Shown: positions 10,849-20,960 of the stretch, one piece after another
Position numbering within the stretch: the stretch's first letter is position 1
How the letters are laid out: each line of letters starts with the position of its first letter
NCBI GenBank assembly: GCA_026545765.1
Contig: CM048843.1
Span: forward strand, 3,162,001-3,226,000
Direction: 5' to 3'
Length of the DNA stretch: 64,000 nucleotides
DNA from: Plantago major
Taxonomy: Eukaryota; Streptophyta; Magnoliopsida; Lamiales; Plantaginaceae
Translations under genes and position numbers: made by a program
Notes under the pieces: model-generated
Seen by the model: only the letters and a program-made list of their open reading frames with translations
Databases searched by the model: none
Told to the model about the DNA's origin: nothing

Positions 10849-11118
10849 ATGTTAGCAATCGCCCATATGTTCACCCCGCCTATTGTTAAGGTTAATGTCA
10901 AATTTGGAATATTACAGTCGCAAAATAAAATGAATCAAAATGTTAACGACTACTGTGGACAAGCACCTGTTGCTTCTGCTGTTAAGGGTCATAAGCGTTC
11001 ATTTTCTAGCGTAGACGTAGATGGGGATAGCAATTCACTGCCTAACGGCTCTATGTCCAGGAAAATTAAGGCTCACTTGCACACACTTGGGCTCAATGAA
11101 CTGGTAGTGTGTACATAG
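10849..11118 (+). CDS. Unrecognised short ORF, possible transposon fragment
   Basis: This is an open frame of 89 codons from an ATG at 10849 to a TAG. I do not recognise it. It has a hydrophilic middle with SFSSVDVDGDSNSLPNGS and a basic end (KIKAHLHTLGLNEL). It lies directly upstream of, and in the same direction as, the MULE relic at 11132-11402, so it may be a decayed part of the same element or an older host exon. No splice sites, promoter or homologous domain could be identified with confidence. Confidence 0.25.
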   Translation: MLAIAHMFTPPIVKVNVKFGILQSQNKMNQNVNDYCGQAPVASAVKGHKRSFSSVDVDGDSNSLPNGSMSRKIKAHLHTLGLNELVVCT

Positions 11119-11131
11119 ATAGCGGGTACAT

Positions 11132-11402
11132 GACCTGATTGACCCATGTTTCTTCTCGGACACATATAGCAAGGTATATGTCCACAAGATCAAGTCTATC
11201 CCGACCACCGAAAAGTGTGAACTCACACATCTGAAGTCAGAAGCCAAAGTCAAGCCTCCTTAACCAGAAGAAGGTGCCAGGGAGGCCCAGGGTGAAAAGA
11301 TATAGAACACCAGCTGAAACCAAAAAACCCAAGGAAGCATGCACTCGTTGTGGTAAAATTGGAAGACATAACACTGTCATCTGCGGCGATGCTATCCGCT
11401 GA
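11132..11402 (+). pseudogene. MULE (MuDR-type) transposase C-terminal relic
   Basis: Translation gives a segment like the end of Mutator-like transposases. First comes a DLIDPCFFSDTYSKVYVHKI block, like the Y/F-rich segment before the end of MURA. A KKVPGRPRVKRYRTPAE basic linker follows, then a zinc knuckle CTRCGKIGRHNTVIC and a stop (TGA, 11400-11402). The knuckle has five residues, not the usual four, between the second Cys and the His. One +1 frame change near 11262 is needed to join the parts. The catalytic domain and terminal inverted repeats were not found nearby, so this is a relic. A domesticated MULE-derived gene cannot be fully excluded from such a short piece. Confidence 0.55.
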
Positions 11403-12422
11403 ATCTGGGCAACAATGTTTTTGTGCTCATGTTACACATCCTCTTCGACTTATGTATTTGACAGCGGGGTCATCCGGTTCCAGCTTTATAAGCTTTGTTT
11501 CGTTGACCTCTTTTTTGCAGACTAAAAACTGTATCAGCTGCCATGATTTTAGGTTGTATTTCACAATTTGGAGGATTTCTCTCATGTCTGTTATGAACTT
11601 AATTCGTGTTTAACTACTGCAGACTTCCTGTGTTGTTTGTTATGAATTTAGTTTCTCATTAACTATATATTCGAGGCGTTATCTTTATTATTTTCTCGAA
11701 ATGCGCTGGATAAATGTGTCCCTTCTGTCTGCAAAACATATTAACTATATGTATTTTGCTAAGTCACCTGCTTATTTTGACTCTACAATTTGTGTACTCG
11801 GCATAATCACCTAAATCCCCACTCCTAATGTTCGAACTACATTTTGCATATTGCATACCACCTGGGAAATCCATCATGTAGCTTTTCTCAGTTCAAATCT
11901 GCAGTGTTAGCTCTCTCAACTATCATTTAACAATAGTAGTTCAGCCAAATTGCAGATCTCTCGTTAACTTTGGCTTTTAATTCATATACTAAAGGCCATC
12001 ATTCCCTTCATTTCAATATGCATTTGTAATATTATAGGTGATTTCGTGGTAGAAAAGTTACTACTAACTTTCATTCCAATCAAATGATTTGCTAATATAC
12101 AGATATTGAACTCATGTCTTACTGCAAATCGGTACAGTTAGTTTTCTACTCGATTTTCTGTTTTCCTTAAGTTATACATCTATGCTACCATCTTGTACAC
12201 ACACAATCAAAATGAGTCTAACAAAGTACGGCGACAAGTGTGGGTCATCTAAGCCGGGCCGAGTTTGTACCAGTATTCTTATTATTTTTCCGATGGGCCT
12301 GTTTTGTATAGCACCATGCCAAACTATAAACCTCTAATTAGTAGGAAAAAATATGACATTTCCAATGGGCCTGTTTTGTCTGGAATAAAACATGCGGGAC
12401 CTATAAACCTTTAATTAGAGTT

Positions 12423-12482
12423 TGTTCTCTTCAACTGCAATTTTCTGAACTGAACTGAATGAGTTTTCAGTTGAAGAGAACA
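12423..12482. repeat. Perfect 15-bp inverted repeat
   Basis: TGTTCTCTTCAACTG (12423-12437) and its exact complement CAGTTGAAGAGAACA (12468-12482) flank a 30-base spacer. The whole lies between two copies of a 22-base direct repeat starting at 12339 and 12489. It could be a foldback element or the remains of a small inverted-repeat transposon. Confidence 0.8.
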
Positions 12483-12824
12483 GAGCTTTAGTAGGAAAAA
12501 ATATGACATTCCCGTATTATCTAGTTTGTGGTGTGAGCTTACGCGGGCTCTATGGCTGGGCACGAGTGCTGGGCATCGATGCCCGACTTTAGATATAAAG
12601 CGGGCTTGGGCTTCTGCGTGGATAATGTTGCCGGATCTGTAGCCCAGCCCAATTCTGGAGGACATTGGGAAAAGCGGTGTGAAAAGAAAATTCTGGAGAT
12701 CGAAATGTGTGAAGCCGTAAAAGTGAACACATTGACTTTTTAACTCTGTTTGTAGATTTGGTGGGAGATTTTTGGGGAAACGAAATGTTATCAATCAACT
12801 TTTATTCGTTGAGTGGGCTGATTG

Positions 12825-12892
12825 CGTGATGCTCAACTGCAATCATAGCTACCACTAGATATCACGTGATGCTCAACTGCAATCATAGCTAC
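12825..12892 (+). repeat. 28-base direct repeat, two copies
   Basis: The unit CGTGATGCTCAACTGCAATC... occurs at 12825-12852 and again at 12865-12892, identical over 28 bases with a 40-base period. The second copy is preceded by ATCACGTGAT, a short palindrome. Confidence 0.85.
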
Positions 12893-13330
12893 GGGTGTGT
12901 TGAGGCACTGGGTGGTACCCCCAAGTTGATTAAATTATTTGAGCCAGCAAACTTTGACCTGGCATCTTCTTTGAAGTTTATATAGATATATAATAGATTT
13001 ATACCAACCAAGTACTGTGCTATCTAACAAAAGGACAGTTAATGACAGCAGTGTGACAACTAGGAATAAGGTAGAAAAATTTAGATTGATTGGGAAGTCT
13101 ATGTAAACAAATACTAACTGTTACTGCTACTTCTTCATTTTGGTGATTGAGTGTATACAATAATCACCACCATTGCAGCACATTCATAAAAAAAAAAAAA
13201 AAACAGACATCACCATTGCAGTTCAGAATTTCCAACATACTTGCATCTGAAATCTTTCTGCTTTCGAGCAACCTATACTCGGAATCCATTTAATAGCATA
13301 TTCATCCAATAAACAACTCAGATATTGGAG

Positions 13331-15982
13331 ATGGCAGGAGCATATGCAGCTCTTGTGTCTCTTATTCATGTCCTCAACCGAGTCCAACATCCAGCCTGCC
13401 CTGTTTCATTTGACAAATCACAGATACGATCTCTGTCTGATAAAGTTAACTCCTTAGTTGACTTTCTTGAGTCATATTCCCGAACAACAAGCAAAGATTT
13501 GGAGAGGGCAATGGCTGATGCTGCTTTTGCAGCAGAAGACTTGATCGAATCATATCTTGTGGATCGGATTCTTAAACGATCTGCATGCAGCAAAGAAGAA
13601 GGATCCTACACCCACGTTTCCCAAGAACTGGACAAAGCGATCCAAAACATGGATCCGGTCATCCAACAAGCCAAGAAAGTCCAAGAGAAGAATCACGGTG
13701 AAATGGATCAGCTACCCATAACCTCTGCGCGTATTAGCTCATCAGTGCCTGCCAATGAAGCTGTTGAGATGGTGGGATTTGAGGATGAGTTAAACTGTCT
13801 GCTGAAGCAGCTCGACATTCGCAAACCCAGCCGCCAAATCATGTCAATTGTTGGCATGGGCGGAATAGGTAAGACTACTTTCGCCAGAAATGTTTATAAC
13901 CACTCATATGTTAAGAATGACTTTATTGTCAAAGCTTGGGTCACAGTATCTGAAGATTTTACTGTTGGGAAAACCATTATTCCTCTTTTACGTGATATTT
14001 GTGCTGGAGATGTGGATCAAATAGGCGATGAACAGTTAGGAGAACAATTATACAAATCTTTGTATAAAAGAAAATATTTCATTGTACTGGATGATATTTG
14101 GGAAACTGATGCATGGGATGCGATAAATAGGTTTTGTCCTGACGACAACAATGGAAGTGTAATCCTACTAACAACCAGGATTTCGAGTTTTGCTCAAACT
14201 GTATGCTCATGTAGTCCTTTTGAAATAAAACTTCTAGATGCTAATAAAAGTTTGGATTTACTCTCTACAAAGGTATTTGGGAAAAAAGATTGCCCTTCTG
14301 AATTGAAAGAGTGTGGAGAGAAAATTGCCAGGAGTTGCAAGGGACTCCCTTTGGCTCTAGTTGTTATCGCTGGACTGCTTAAAGTGTCCGACAAGACACT
14401 AAAGTATTGGGAACATGTCGAAAAGAATATCAGGTATATGATAAGTACAGGAGATGATAAGCATTGCTCGAAGGTATTATCTGTGAGTTACCACCAATTG
14501 CCAGTTCATTTAAAACCTTGTTTCCTACACTTGGGAACATACCCAGAAGATTATGAAATCCGCATATCCGAAATCATAATGTTATGGGCTGCAGATGGAT
14601 TCATAAAACCGACCACAGATAGTACTTTGGAGGATGTTGCATTGGAGCATCTGAATGATCTTATAAATAGGAATCTGATCTTGGTCAGGGAAAGAGATGC
14701 CATGGGAAAAGTTCAAAGTTTAGCTATTCATGATTTAATAAGGGAGCTTTGCATCAGAGAGGCACGGCCGGAGAGGTTTCTTCATGTGGATGGTGATGTT
14801 GTCGACTCTCAAGAAACGATAGAAAGCCAGCGTCGCTTAGTTGCTGATACATTTTCTCGTGGCATGCAACAAAATAGATTTGCTCGGTCTTTTAGCTGGT
14901 TCAGGACGTGGAATTCTCCACATAGCGTCTCATGGTTAAGCTTGTTACGAGTATTTGCTTCCTCCTATAAGAGACAAACACTTGATGATATCGTGCAGCT
15001 TGTCAATTTGAGATTTCTCAAATTTTCAATGAATGAGTATATGCTAATTTCATTCAAAAGCTCAATGGATGAATATCCACTTACCTTCTTTTCTTCAATA
15101 TCCTTGCTTTGGAATCTAGAGACGTTAATTGTTGATGTTGCCGAAAGAGCCCCAGATGGGTACAGCCTGCCATGTGAAATTTGGAAGCTGCGACACCTAA
15201 GGCATCTTGTCTTCTCTAAAGAGGTCATTTTACCAGATCCGACTGATGACTCTGATTTTGTGTTTGAAAAGCTACAGACGCTTAAAATGGTAAGAATCCT
15301 CAGCGATAAGGTGTTTAGCAGGATCCCAAATATAAAGGAATTGGGAGTTTTTTATTCGGAAAAGGAACATGGGAAACTGTTACCTTGGTTTGGTAACCTG
15401 GTTCAATGTGGTAAACTTGAAACACTAAAGTTTTCTGCATATTCAATTGGTGACCTGAAGAGCAAGAAGTTTCCTGATTCCCTGAGGGAGTTGACTTTGC
15501 GTCATTGCCTTATCCCATGGGACAATATGGAAATTGTTGGTTCATTACCGAATCTTGAAATGCTGAAAATAGGGTGGGTTTCTTTCACTGGCCAAGTGTG
15601 GAACACAAATAGTGAGGAATTTCAAAACCTCAAACTTCTGTCCATTGAAGAATGCGTTCTGGAGACTTGGATAGCAGAGAGACCTTCTTTTCCTAGGCTC
15701 GAGCATTTGAGTCTTCGAGATATGTGGGTCTTAAATGAAATCCCTGATGTTTTTAGGGACTCGGAGACTCTTGAATCAATTCAGTTGGAAAACTGCACAT
15801 TGTCTGCTATTAAGTCAGCAAAAGCTATTCAAAAGGAACAAGAAGACACTGCCTCTAATCACATTAAGGTTAACGTTATCCATGTTCTTGACTCTTGGGA
15901 TAACACAACAGATCTGAAGATAAAGCTGCAGCAATTGACAGATGACAAGTTTCATGTCAAATTTGAGAGTATGAATCGCTAG
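13331..15982 (+). CDS. CC-NB-ARC-LRR disease resistance protein (R1/RPP13-like)
   Basis: This is an intracellular immune receptor of the CNL class: it binds ADP/ATP, and recognition of a pathogen effector triggers defence signalling. The single uninterrupted frame has 883 codons from the ATG at 13331, usual for the R1-like subgroup. An Rx-type coiled coil spans residues 1-140, with an EDVID-type motif as AAEDLIESYL near 75. NB-ARC spans about 150-480: P-loop GMGGIGKTT near 175, kinase-2 YFIVLDDIW near 250, RNBS-B SVILLTTR near 280, GLPLAL near 340, RNBS-D CFLHLGTYPEDYE near 400. The MHD position reads IHD near 465. The rest is leucine-rich repeats (about 530-860). Expression cannot be judged. 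Being unbroken amid decayed transposons suggests selection or recent origin. IHD for MHD is a common variant in this subgroup and need not mean autoactivity. Confidence 0.95.
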   Translation: MAGAYAALVSLIHVLNRVQHPACPVSFDKSQIRSLSDKVNSLVDFLESYSRTTSKDLERAMADAAFAAEDLIESYLVDRILKRSACSKEEGSYTHVSQELDKAIQNMDPVIQQAKKVQEKNHGEMDQLPITSARISSSVPANEAVEMVGFEDELNCLLKQLDIRKPSRQIMSIVGMGGIGKTTFARNVYNHSYVKNDFIVKAWVTVSEDFTVGKTIIPLLRDICAGDVDQIGDEQLGEQLYKSLYKRKYFIVLDDIWETDAWDAINRFCPDDNNGSVILLTTRISSFAQTVCSCSPFEIKLLDANKSLDLLSTKVFGKKDCPSELKECGEKIARSCKGLPLALVVIAGLLKVSDKTLKYWEHVEKNIRYMISTGDDKHCSKVLSVSYHQLPVHLKPCFLHLGTYPEDYEIRISEIIMLWAADGFIKPTTDSTLEDVALEHLNDLINRNLILVRERDAMGKVQSLAIHDLIRELCIREARPERFLHVDGDVVDSQETIESQRRLVADTFSRGMQQNRFARSFSWFRTWNSPHSVSWLSLLRVFASSYKRQTLDDIVQLVNLRFLKFSMNEYMLISFKSSMDEYPLTFFSSISLLWNLETLIVDVAERAPDGYSLPCEIWKLRHLRHLVFSKEVILPDPTDDSDFVFEKLQTLKMVRILSDKVFSRIPNIKELGVFYSEKEHGKLLPWFGNLVQCGKLETLKFSAYSIGDLKSKKFPDSLRELTLRHCLIPWDNMEIVGSLPNLEMLKIGWVSFTGQVWNTNSEEFQNLKLLSIEECVLETWIAERPSFPRLEHLSLRDMWVLNEIPDVFRDSETLESIQLENCTLSAIKSAKAIQKEQEDTASNHIKVNVIHVLDSWDNTTDLKIKLQQLTDDKFHVKFESMNR

Positions 15983-17133
15983 TCCCGGTAATCATTACTT
16001 TTATTACTTCTAGCATGACACAATCATCTTTTATCATTCTCTTGGGCAAGTTTTGTTGCTAAATTTCTTCTTATTATATCGAAATCTGTCAGTTTCCTGC
16101 GGTCACCTCCCATGCTGCATAATTCTTTCCTATGTCATTAAATATCTTTAGCCTGCCTTTGCCTCGCGTTCCTTCTGTTTTCTCGTCAGCAATGTAGAAG
16201 TATCATTTTCAGAACTCTTTGTCTGGAGTTAATCTAATAACAATGTATGAGGTTGGTGCCATTGACCTTCAAATGCTTGTTGCTACTCAATGAATTTATT
16301 AAAGATTGGAATCAAGTAATGTTGCATGCCCGATATAATTTGAAGACATGGGCTAATTGGAATGCAAGTTTTTGTGCATGAGCTGTATGCATTTGATAAA
16401 CATCGACTAATATGATGCTTTTCTAAGGTTTCAGGTTGTTTCAAGTTCGTCTTTCTATTGAATCTAGTGGAATAATTGGCCCTGCTGAATGCAGACTAGC
16501 AATTTGATCTTTACAAAGTTTTATAAAAGTCCTATTCCATTTGAATAGTCTCAGAGAGTCCAGATTTGTCACCAAATTGACTAGGTTTTACATTTACCCA
16601 TATTCACATTTTTCGCAGATCCAGTGACCGGGTTGGGTGTTTAAACCGGATCCGGATCGCGGGCTGGATCTGATATAAAAGATACTTTCACTCTCTTTTC
16701 CTCATTTCTCCCATTTTCTTTTTCACGATATTGCAAAATGCCTTTTGTTCTCCTTCACGCAGACAACAACTCTTTTTCTTCTTCCAGATTTTCTCTCAAA
16801 TCGATCGATCTCGATTCGGTTTCATCTTCCAGGTTATTCTCTTCAATCAATCGACCTGGAGCTTCTTCGACTCTTCTCTGATCAACCTTCTTCATGTTTG
16901 AGAGTGGTTTCTTCTTCCGGACTATTCTCTTCAAGCCGATCTACAAACCTTATCTGTAAGTTTTCTTCTCGTGATTAGGTTTTTTTTTTTACTCGATTTC
17001 GATTTTAGTGATTGAGTTGCCTATTGCCTCTCGCCACCTCACCGCCGTAGACTAGCTCACCTCGATCCATCAGCTACTCAGTAGCTTCAATTTGCATCTC
17101 GAGGTGTCATGATGTTTATTTTTTCATTTCATA
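15983..17133. other. NLR 3' flank and unassigned spacer
   Basis: No supported gene lies here. 16620-16980 looks like a promoter and leader: GATATAAAAG (TATA-like, about 16671), a pyrimidine-rich stretch, a CTTCACGCAG acceptor-like site and a CTGTAAGT donor-like site near 16959. It carries only short frames. It could be the 5' end of a lost gene or transposon just outside the Helitron terminus at 17134. Confidence 0.35.
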
Positions 17134-17166
17134 CTAGTACTAACCCGTGGCGATGCCACGGTATAA
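17134..17166 (-). mobile_element. Helitron 3' terminus
   Basis: On the minus strand the sequence reads a hairpin CCGTGGC-ATC-GCCACGG, seven spacer bases and then CTAG followed by T. This is the hairpin-plus-CTRR end of plant Helitrons, which insert between A and T. The body would extend to the right (plus coordinates), under the hAT element at 17468-18084. I could not place the 5' TC end, and no Rep/helicase coding sequence is visible, so it would be non-autonomous. Confidence 0.5.
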
Positions 17167-17467
17167 TTTACTTTTAATAATAAATAAAAAGGGGATGATA
17201 AAATAAATTAATGGAGAAAATAAGGTAGTCAAATTTATGGGAACAACGTTAATCGTGGTGTTGATCGATAGTCCTTTTTCATCTAATATTATCATTGAGT
17301 GTTTATTTATGTTAACTATAGAAAATGTAAAAATAGGGTCCACCGTAACCGACCTGTTAATTAGTAACAGATACATGTTTTTTTTAAAAATTATATCCCT
17401 CAAACGGAACCAAGATAAAATACAAAGGTATACAATACAATCAATAGGGTTGTCCTGCCGTGATATG

Positions 17468-18084
17468 TAGGGGTGTTCAAAAATACCGAAAAAACTGAAA
17501 AACCGAACTGAAAATAAAGGGTTCGGTTTTTGGTTCACTATTTTTTAGCAAATCGGTTTTTGGTAATTTTCGGTACAATACCGAAAATTACCGAAACCGA
17601 ACCGAAAAACCGAAATTCTACATTTCGTTCCATTATTTCCATTTCAAGTTAGTTTCAATCGCATATTTCGTCGTCAAATACATAGAAGTAAGCTTAGTTT
17701 CCTTTGTATTAATTACTATAGTTTGTAGATAAAAGAAATGGTAAAATATTTCCCCATTTCTCCATTAGGCAGAATATGAAAATTGCTTATTTATCATTAA
17801 CATAGCCTTAGTTGTCATAAAATGTATTAAAATTGATTAAATGATACTACAATACTATATAATGAATTGTGATATAAATGTATCCAATATATTTCCAAGC
17901 ATTAAGGTTAATTTTATCACTTTTTTTTATTTTCACATTATTTTTCAGTATTTTCGATTTTTACCGAATCGTGACCGAAATTTTCGGTATAATACCGAAC
18001 CAAAAATTAAATTCGGTTCGGTTTTCAGTTTACATATTTATATGATTTCGGTTCGGTATACCGTTACCGAAATGAACACCCCTA
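17468..18084. mobile_element. Non-autonomous hAT element
   Basis: Perfect 12-bp terminal inverted repeats TAGGGGTGTTCA / TGAACACCCCTA are bounded by the exact 8-bp target-site duplication GTGATATG (17460-17467 and 18085-18092). An 8-bp duplication is diagnostic of hAT transposition. The inner termini carry many CGGTTTTTGGT and ACCGAAAACCGAA-like words in inverted orientation, and the middle is AT-rich and non-coding. It is 617 bp long. It cannot move without a transposase from elsewhere. Confidence 0.92.
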
Positions 18085-18265
18085 GTGATATGTGGTCACC
18101 CCAACAAATATATATATATATATATATATTATACAAACATATTTCACATGTTATTGTTGTTTTTTTCCAACCCACCAGTTCCCAACAACGCCGCGGTAGC
18201 ATGCGTCACCCCACCAAAGACGCAAAAATTATTATTCTATGACCATAATTTCCATGGTACGGCTG

Positions 18266-18280
18266 CCCCCCCCCCCCCCC
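18266..18280. repeat. Poly-C run
   Basis: Fifteen consecutive C residues, followed by a CCT/CCC-rich stretch. A run of this kind is prone to length error. Confidence 0.9.
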
Positions 18281-18293
18281 TCCCTCCCGGCCC

Positions 18294-18573
18294 GTTATGG
18301 ATGAAGAAAGTAGAGAGAAGATAGAAGAGTTTCCCTTAGAGTACTCAAGACCCCAGGCCGTCATGGAGATCAAGAAAGTACAGAGAAGAGACATTTTCCC
18401 CGCCTAGAGAGTATCAGCTGATCCCCCGTCTCGTTATAGAGATCAAGAAAGTAGAGAGAAGATCGAAGAGAGTTTCCCCACCTATAGAGCATCAGATCCC
18501 CAGACCCGTTATGGATCAAGAAAGCAGATAGAAGATCGAAGAGAGTTTCCCCGCTTAGTGAGTATATGCAGAC
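18294..18573 (+). repeat. Purine-rich tandem repeat, four imperfect units
   Basis: Four units of about 60-75 bases share CGTTATGGATCAAGAAAG, AGAGAAGATCGAAGAG and TTTCCCC parts. Units vary by small indels. No coding frame runs through all units on the plus strand. Confidence 0.75.
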
Positions 18574-20100
18574 TCCCTCCTCCCTACCTCCCGCCAGAAA
18601 AAATGTAGTTTTTACTAACTTAATAATCATAAAATGTTGCGGTCGGGTGTTGTAACAAAGGTATGTAAAGGGTTCGAGTATATGCCAGACCGAATATGAA
18701 CATCATTATTTCGAACGGGGTTGAATTCGGGTGGATAGAACCAGTCCTTCTAGCCAGAGACCGTAGAGAAGATAACCCTTATACCTCATCCTACTTATCG
18801 AATCTTATACATAAAGAAGAGAAAATTGAAAGTCTTCACATATAAAATGTTGTTGATAGACATGTAAAGATCAAGACACCACCAATTAGCTCACGTGTGT
18901 CTCTTTTATCTTCTGGAACTGAAAAGAGCACGTCTAGTACACGATTCATAGAACATTCTTAGAAGATCAATTGAATGGACTATGTCAAGTATAGATTCAA
19001 AGGTCCTCCTAACTGGATTCATGCCCATTAAGAAAATGCATATTCAACAGTAAATCATACAAATCTAAAGGTATAAATTAAGCTTCATTGAACAATGTAA
19101 TATTGATTACTTGAGTCCGATAATTTAATGATTCCTAAAGGCGGATTCATCTTTGATCCGACGGTGCCGAGTGGAAGGGCCGTCGCTCTAAAATGATTTG
19201 ATTCATTTATATTTAATTTAAAACTAACAATTTGGAATCATATACTATCAAATATATAACCTTAATTGGATTTCATAAAGACCTTTAAACGTTAAAAAAT
19301 ACAAATTTGTCATGCCTCAACAAATTGGGAAGCATACAGAAGACGAGCATCATAATTACCTCAAGTATTTAAAACATCCAAACACATTCTTATATATAGG
19401 AGTTTGCTGATCTTCAATTTGGGTGTGTATATATTCAACAAATTTTTGGATACCATTCTTATACCATTATGTAAATTCACTATGTGTGCCTAAATTCAGT
19501 ATGTGGGTGGCGATTTTAATGGAATTATTGGATTTAGAAGATTTGATTGATCACAATTATAAATAGTTACAAAGGTTAAATATAATTGGCAGAATTATGT
19601 AACCAAAATTAGATTTCAATTGTAAAGGTAACAGGACCAAATACGCATTAACTTGGCATCAAACATAAATTTACCTTGATTATAATTGTTTTGTGATTTT
19701 TTAATCCAAAAAAATGAAAGAATTCCTCACATTGATTTGAGGCCAAAGTACTATAGCTAGAATTCATAAAAATAAAAATTGGTCTTTATAATATATGGAT
19801 AGATCTCATCTCACATGCCTTCAAATTGAAAATTATTTGTTTACTTTATTCTTTACCTTCTCACCTCTGTAAAAAGAAACGTAGAGTTAACAAAACTTTA
19901 AATTCTACATTGCCATTTAAATAAATTTCTTTTTACATTAATTTTGTATTAGAAAATGTCCAAGTAATTAGATGGCGGTCCAAGTATCATCTATGCACAT
20001 GCGGAACATGTGTACTTCAAAGTAAACCATCAACTTTAATTAGAATATAGTAGAAAAATATACGAAAGTACCCGGAATAACCGAAAGTCCACAAAATGGT
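18574..20100. other. AT-rich spacer
   Basis: Nothing supportable is seen here: there are no long frames, no terminal repeats that pair, and no recognisable RNA gene. Confidence 0.6.
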
Positions 20101-20472
20101 ATGGTTGTATGAATATATATGAGGCTAATCAAAATAATCTTATACTTTAATTTGTCCAGAATGTTTGATGCTAAACTATGTAAAATGAGTCTATTTTTGA
20201 ACGCTTGATGCTACGTTAATGATTTATAATGTGTTTTAATGAGTCGATTTTAATTTTTAAAATTCTATTATTTCATTTTATCTTATTCAATAAATTTATA
20301 TTTTATTTTAATGAAGAAAGCAATTTATCTAATTAATAATAGTATTCAAGATTGGTATCTATAGGTTCGTCTTGTCTTGGAAAATTCAAATATATGTTAA
20401 AAATATTTTTTGGATTTTTATAGATAAAGTTATATGAGATTAATATTTTATTTTAGTGAATGAAATAATTTA

Positions 20473-20476
20473 TTTT

Positions 20477-20519
<43 letters not shown>
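20473..20519. repeat. (TAA)n microsatellite
   Basis: About fifteen uninterrupted TAA units inside the diverged tandem array. Confidence 0.9.
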
Positions 20520-20960
20520 TAGATTGGTATAGATTCGTCTTGTCATGGTGAATTCAAATATATGTTCAAAATATTTTTCGGAGTTTTGTAGATAAATTTA
20601 TATGAGATTTAATCAAAACTATATATGCAGCCAACGTACCAAAATAAATAATATAAGATATACTGGTTGAAAATGTAACTAATTCCACAAAATTCCACGT
20701 AGGATTGAATTAATTTAATAAATACTCTATTTTTGAAATTAAAATTCCATTATTTCATTTTATCATATTTAATAAATTTTATTTAATTTTAATGAATAAA
20801 ACAACTTATATAATTAATAATAATATTCAAGATTGATGTCTTTGGATTCGTCTTGTCACGACGAATTCAAATATATATTCAAAATATTTTTCGGATATTT
20901 GCAGATAAAGTTATATGAAATTTAATAAAAACTATATACAGTCAACATACAAAAAATAAC

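Larger units (their letters stand above)
11403..13330. other. Spacer upstream of the NLR gene
   Basis: No supported gene lies here. It is AT-rich non-coding sequence with small repeats, listed separately: a 22-base repeat TAGTAGGAAAAAATATGACA(TT) at 12339 and 12489, an inverted repeat at 12423-12482 and a 28-base direct repeat at 12825-12892. The segment 13000-13330 should hold the NLR promoter and 5' leader. I see a poly-A run at 13187-13202 but no convincing TATA box. Confidence 0.6.

Noticed and set aside
16745..16978. Possible small gene in the Ser/Phe-rich frame
   Set aside because: Low-complexity pyrimidine-rich leader-like DNA with no domain and no clear gene continuation.
17140..17538. 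Minus-strand 132-codon frame across the Helitron and hAT edges
   Set aside because: It crosses the hAT insertion edge (17468), so it did not exist before the insertion and has no domain.
19138..19195. GC-rich patch that might be an RNA gene
   Set aside because: I could not fold it into a tRNA or snoRNA shape, and no box motifs were seen.
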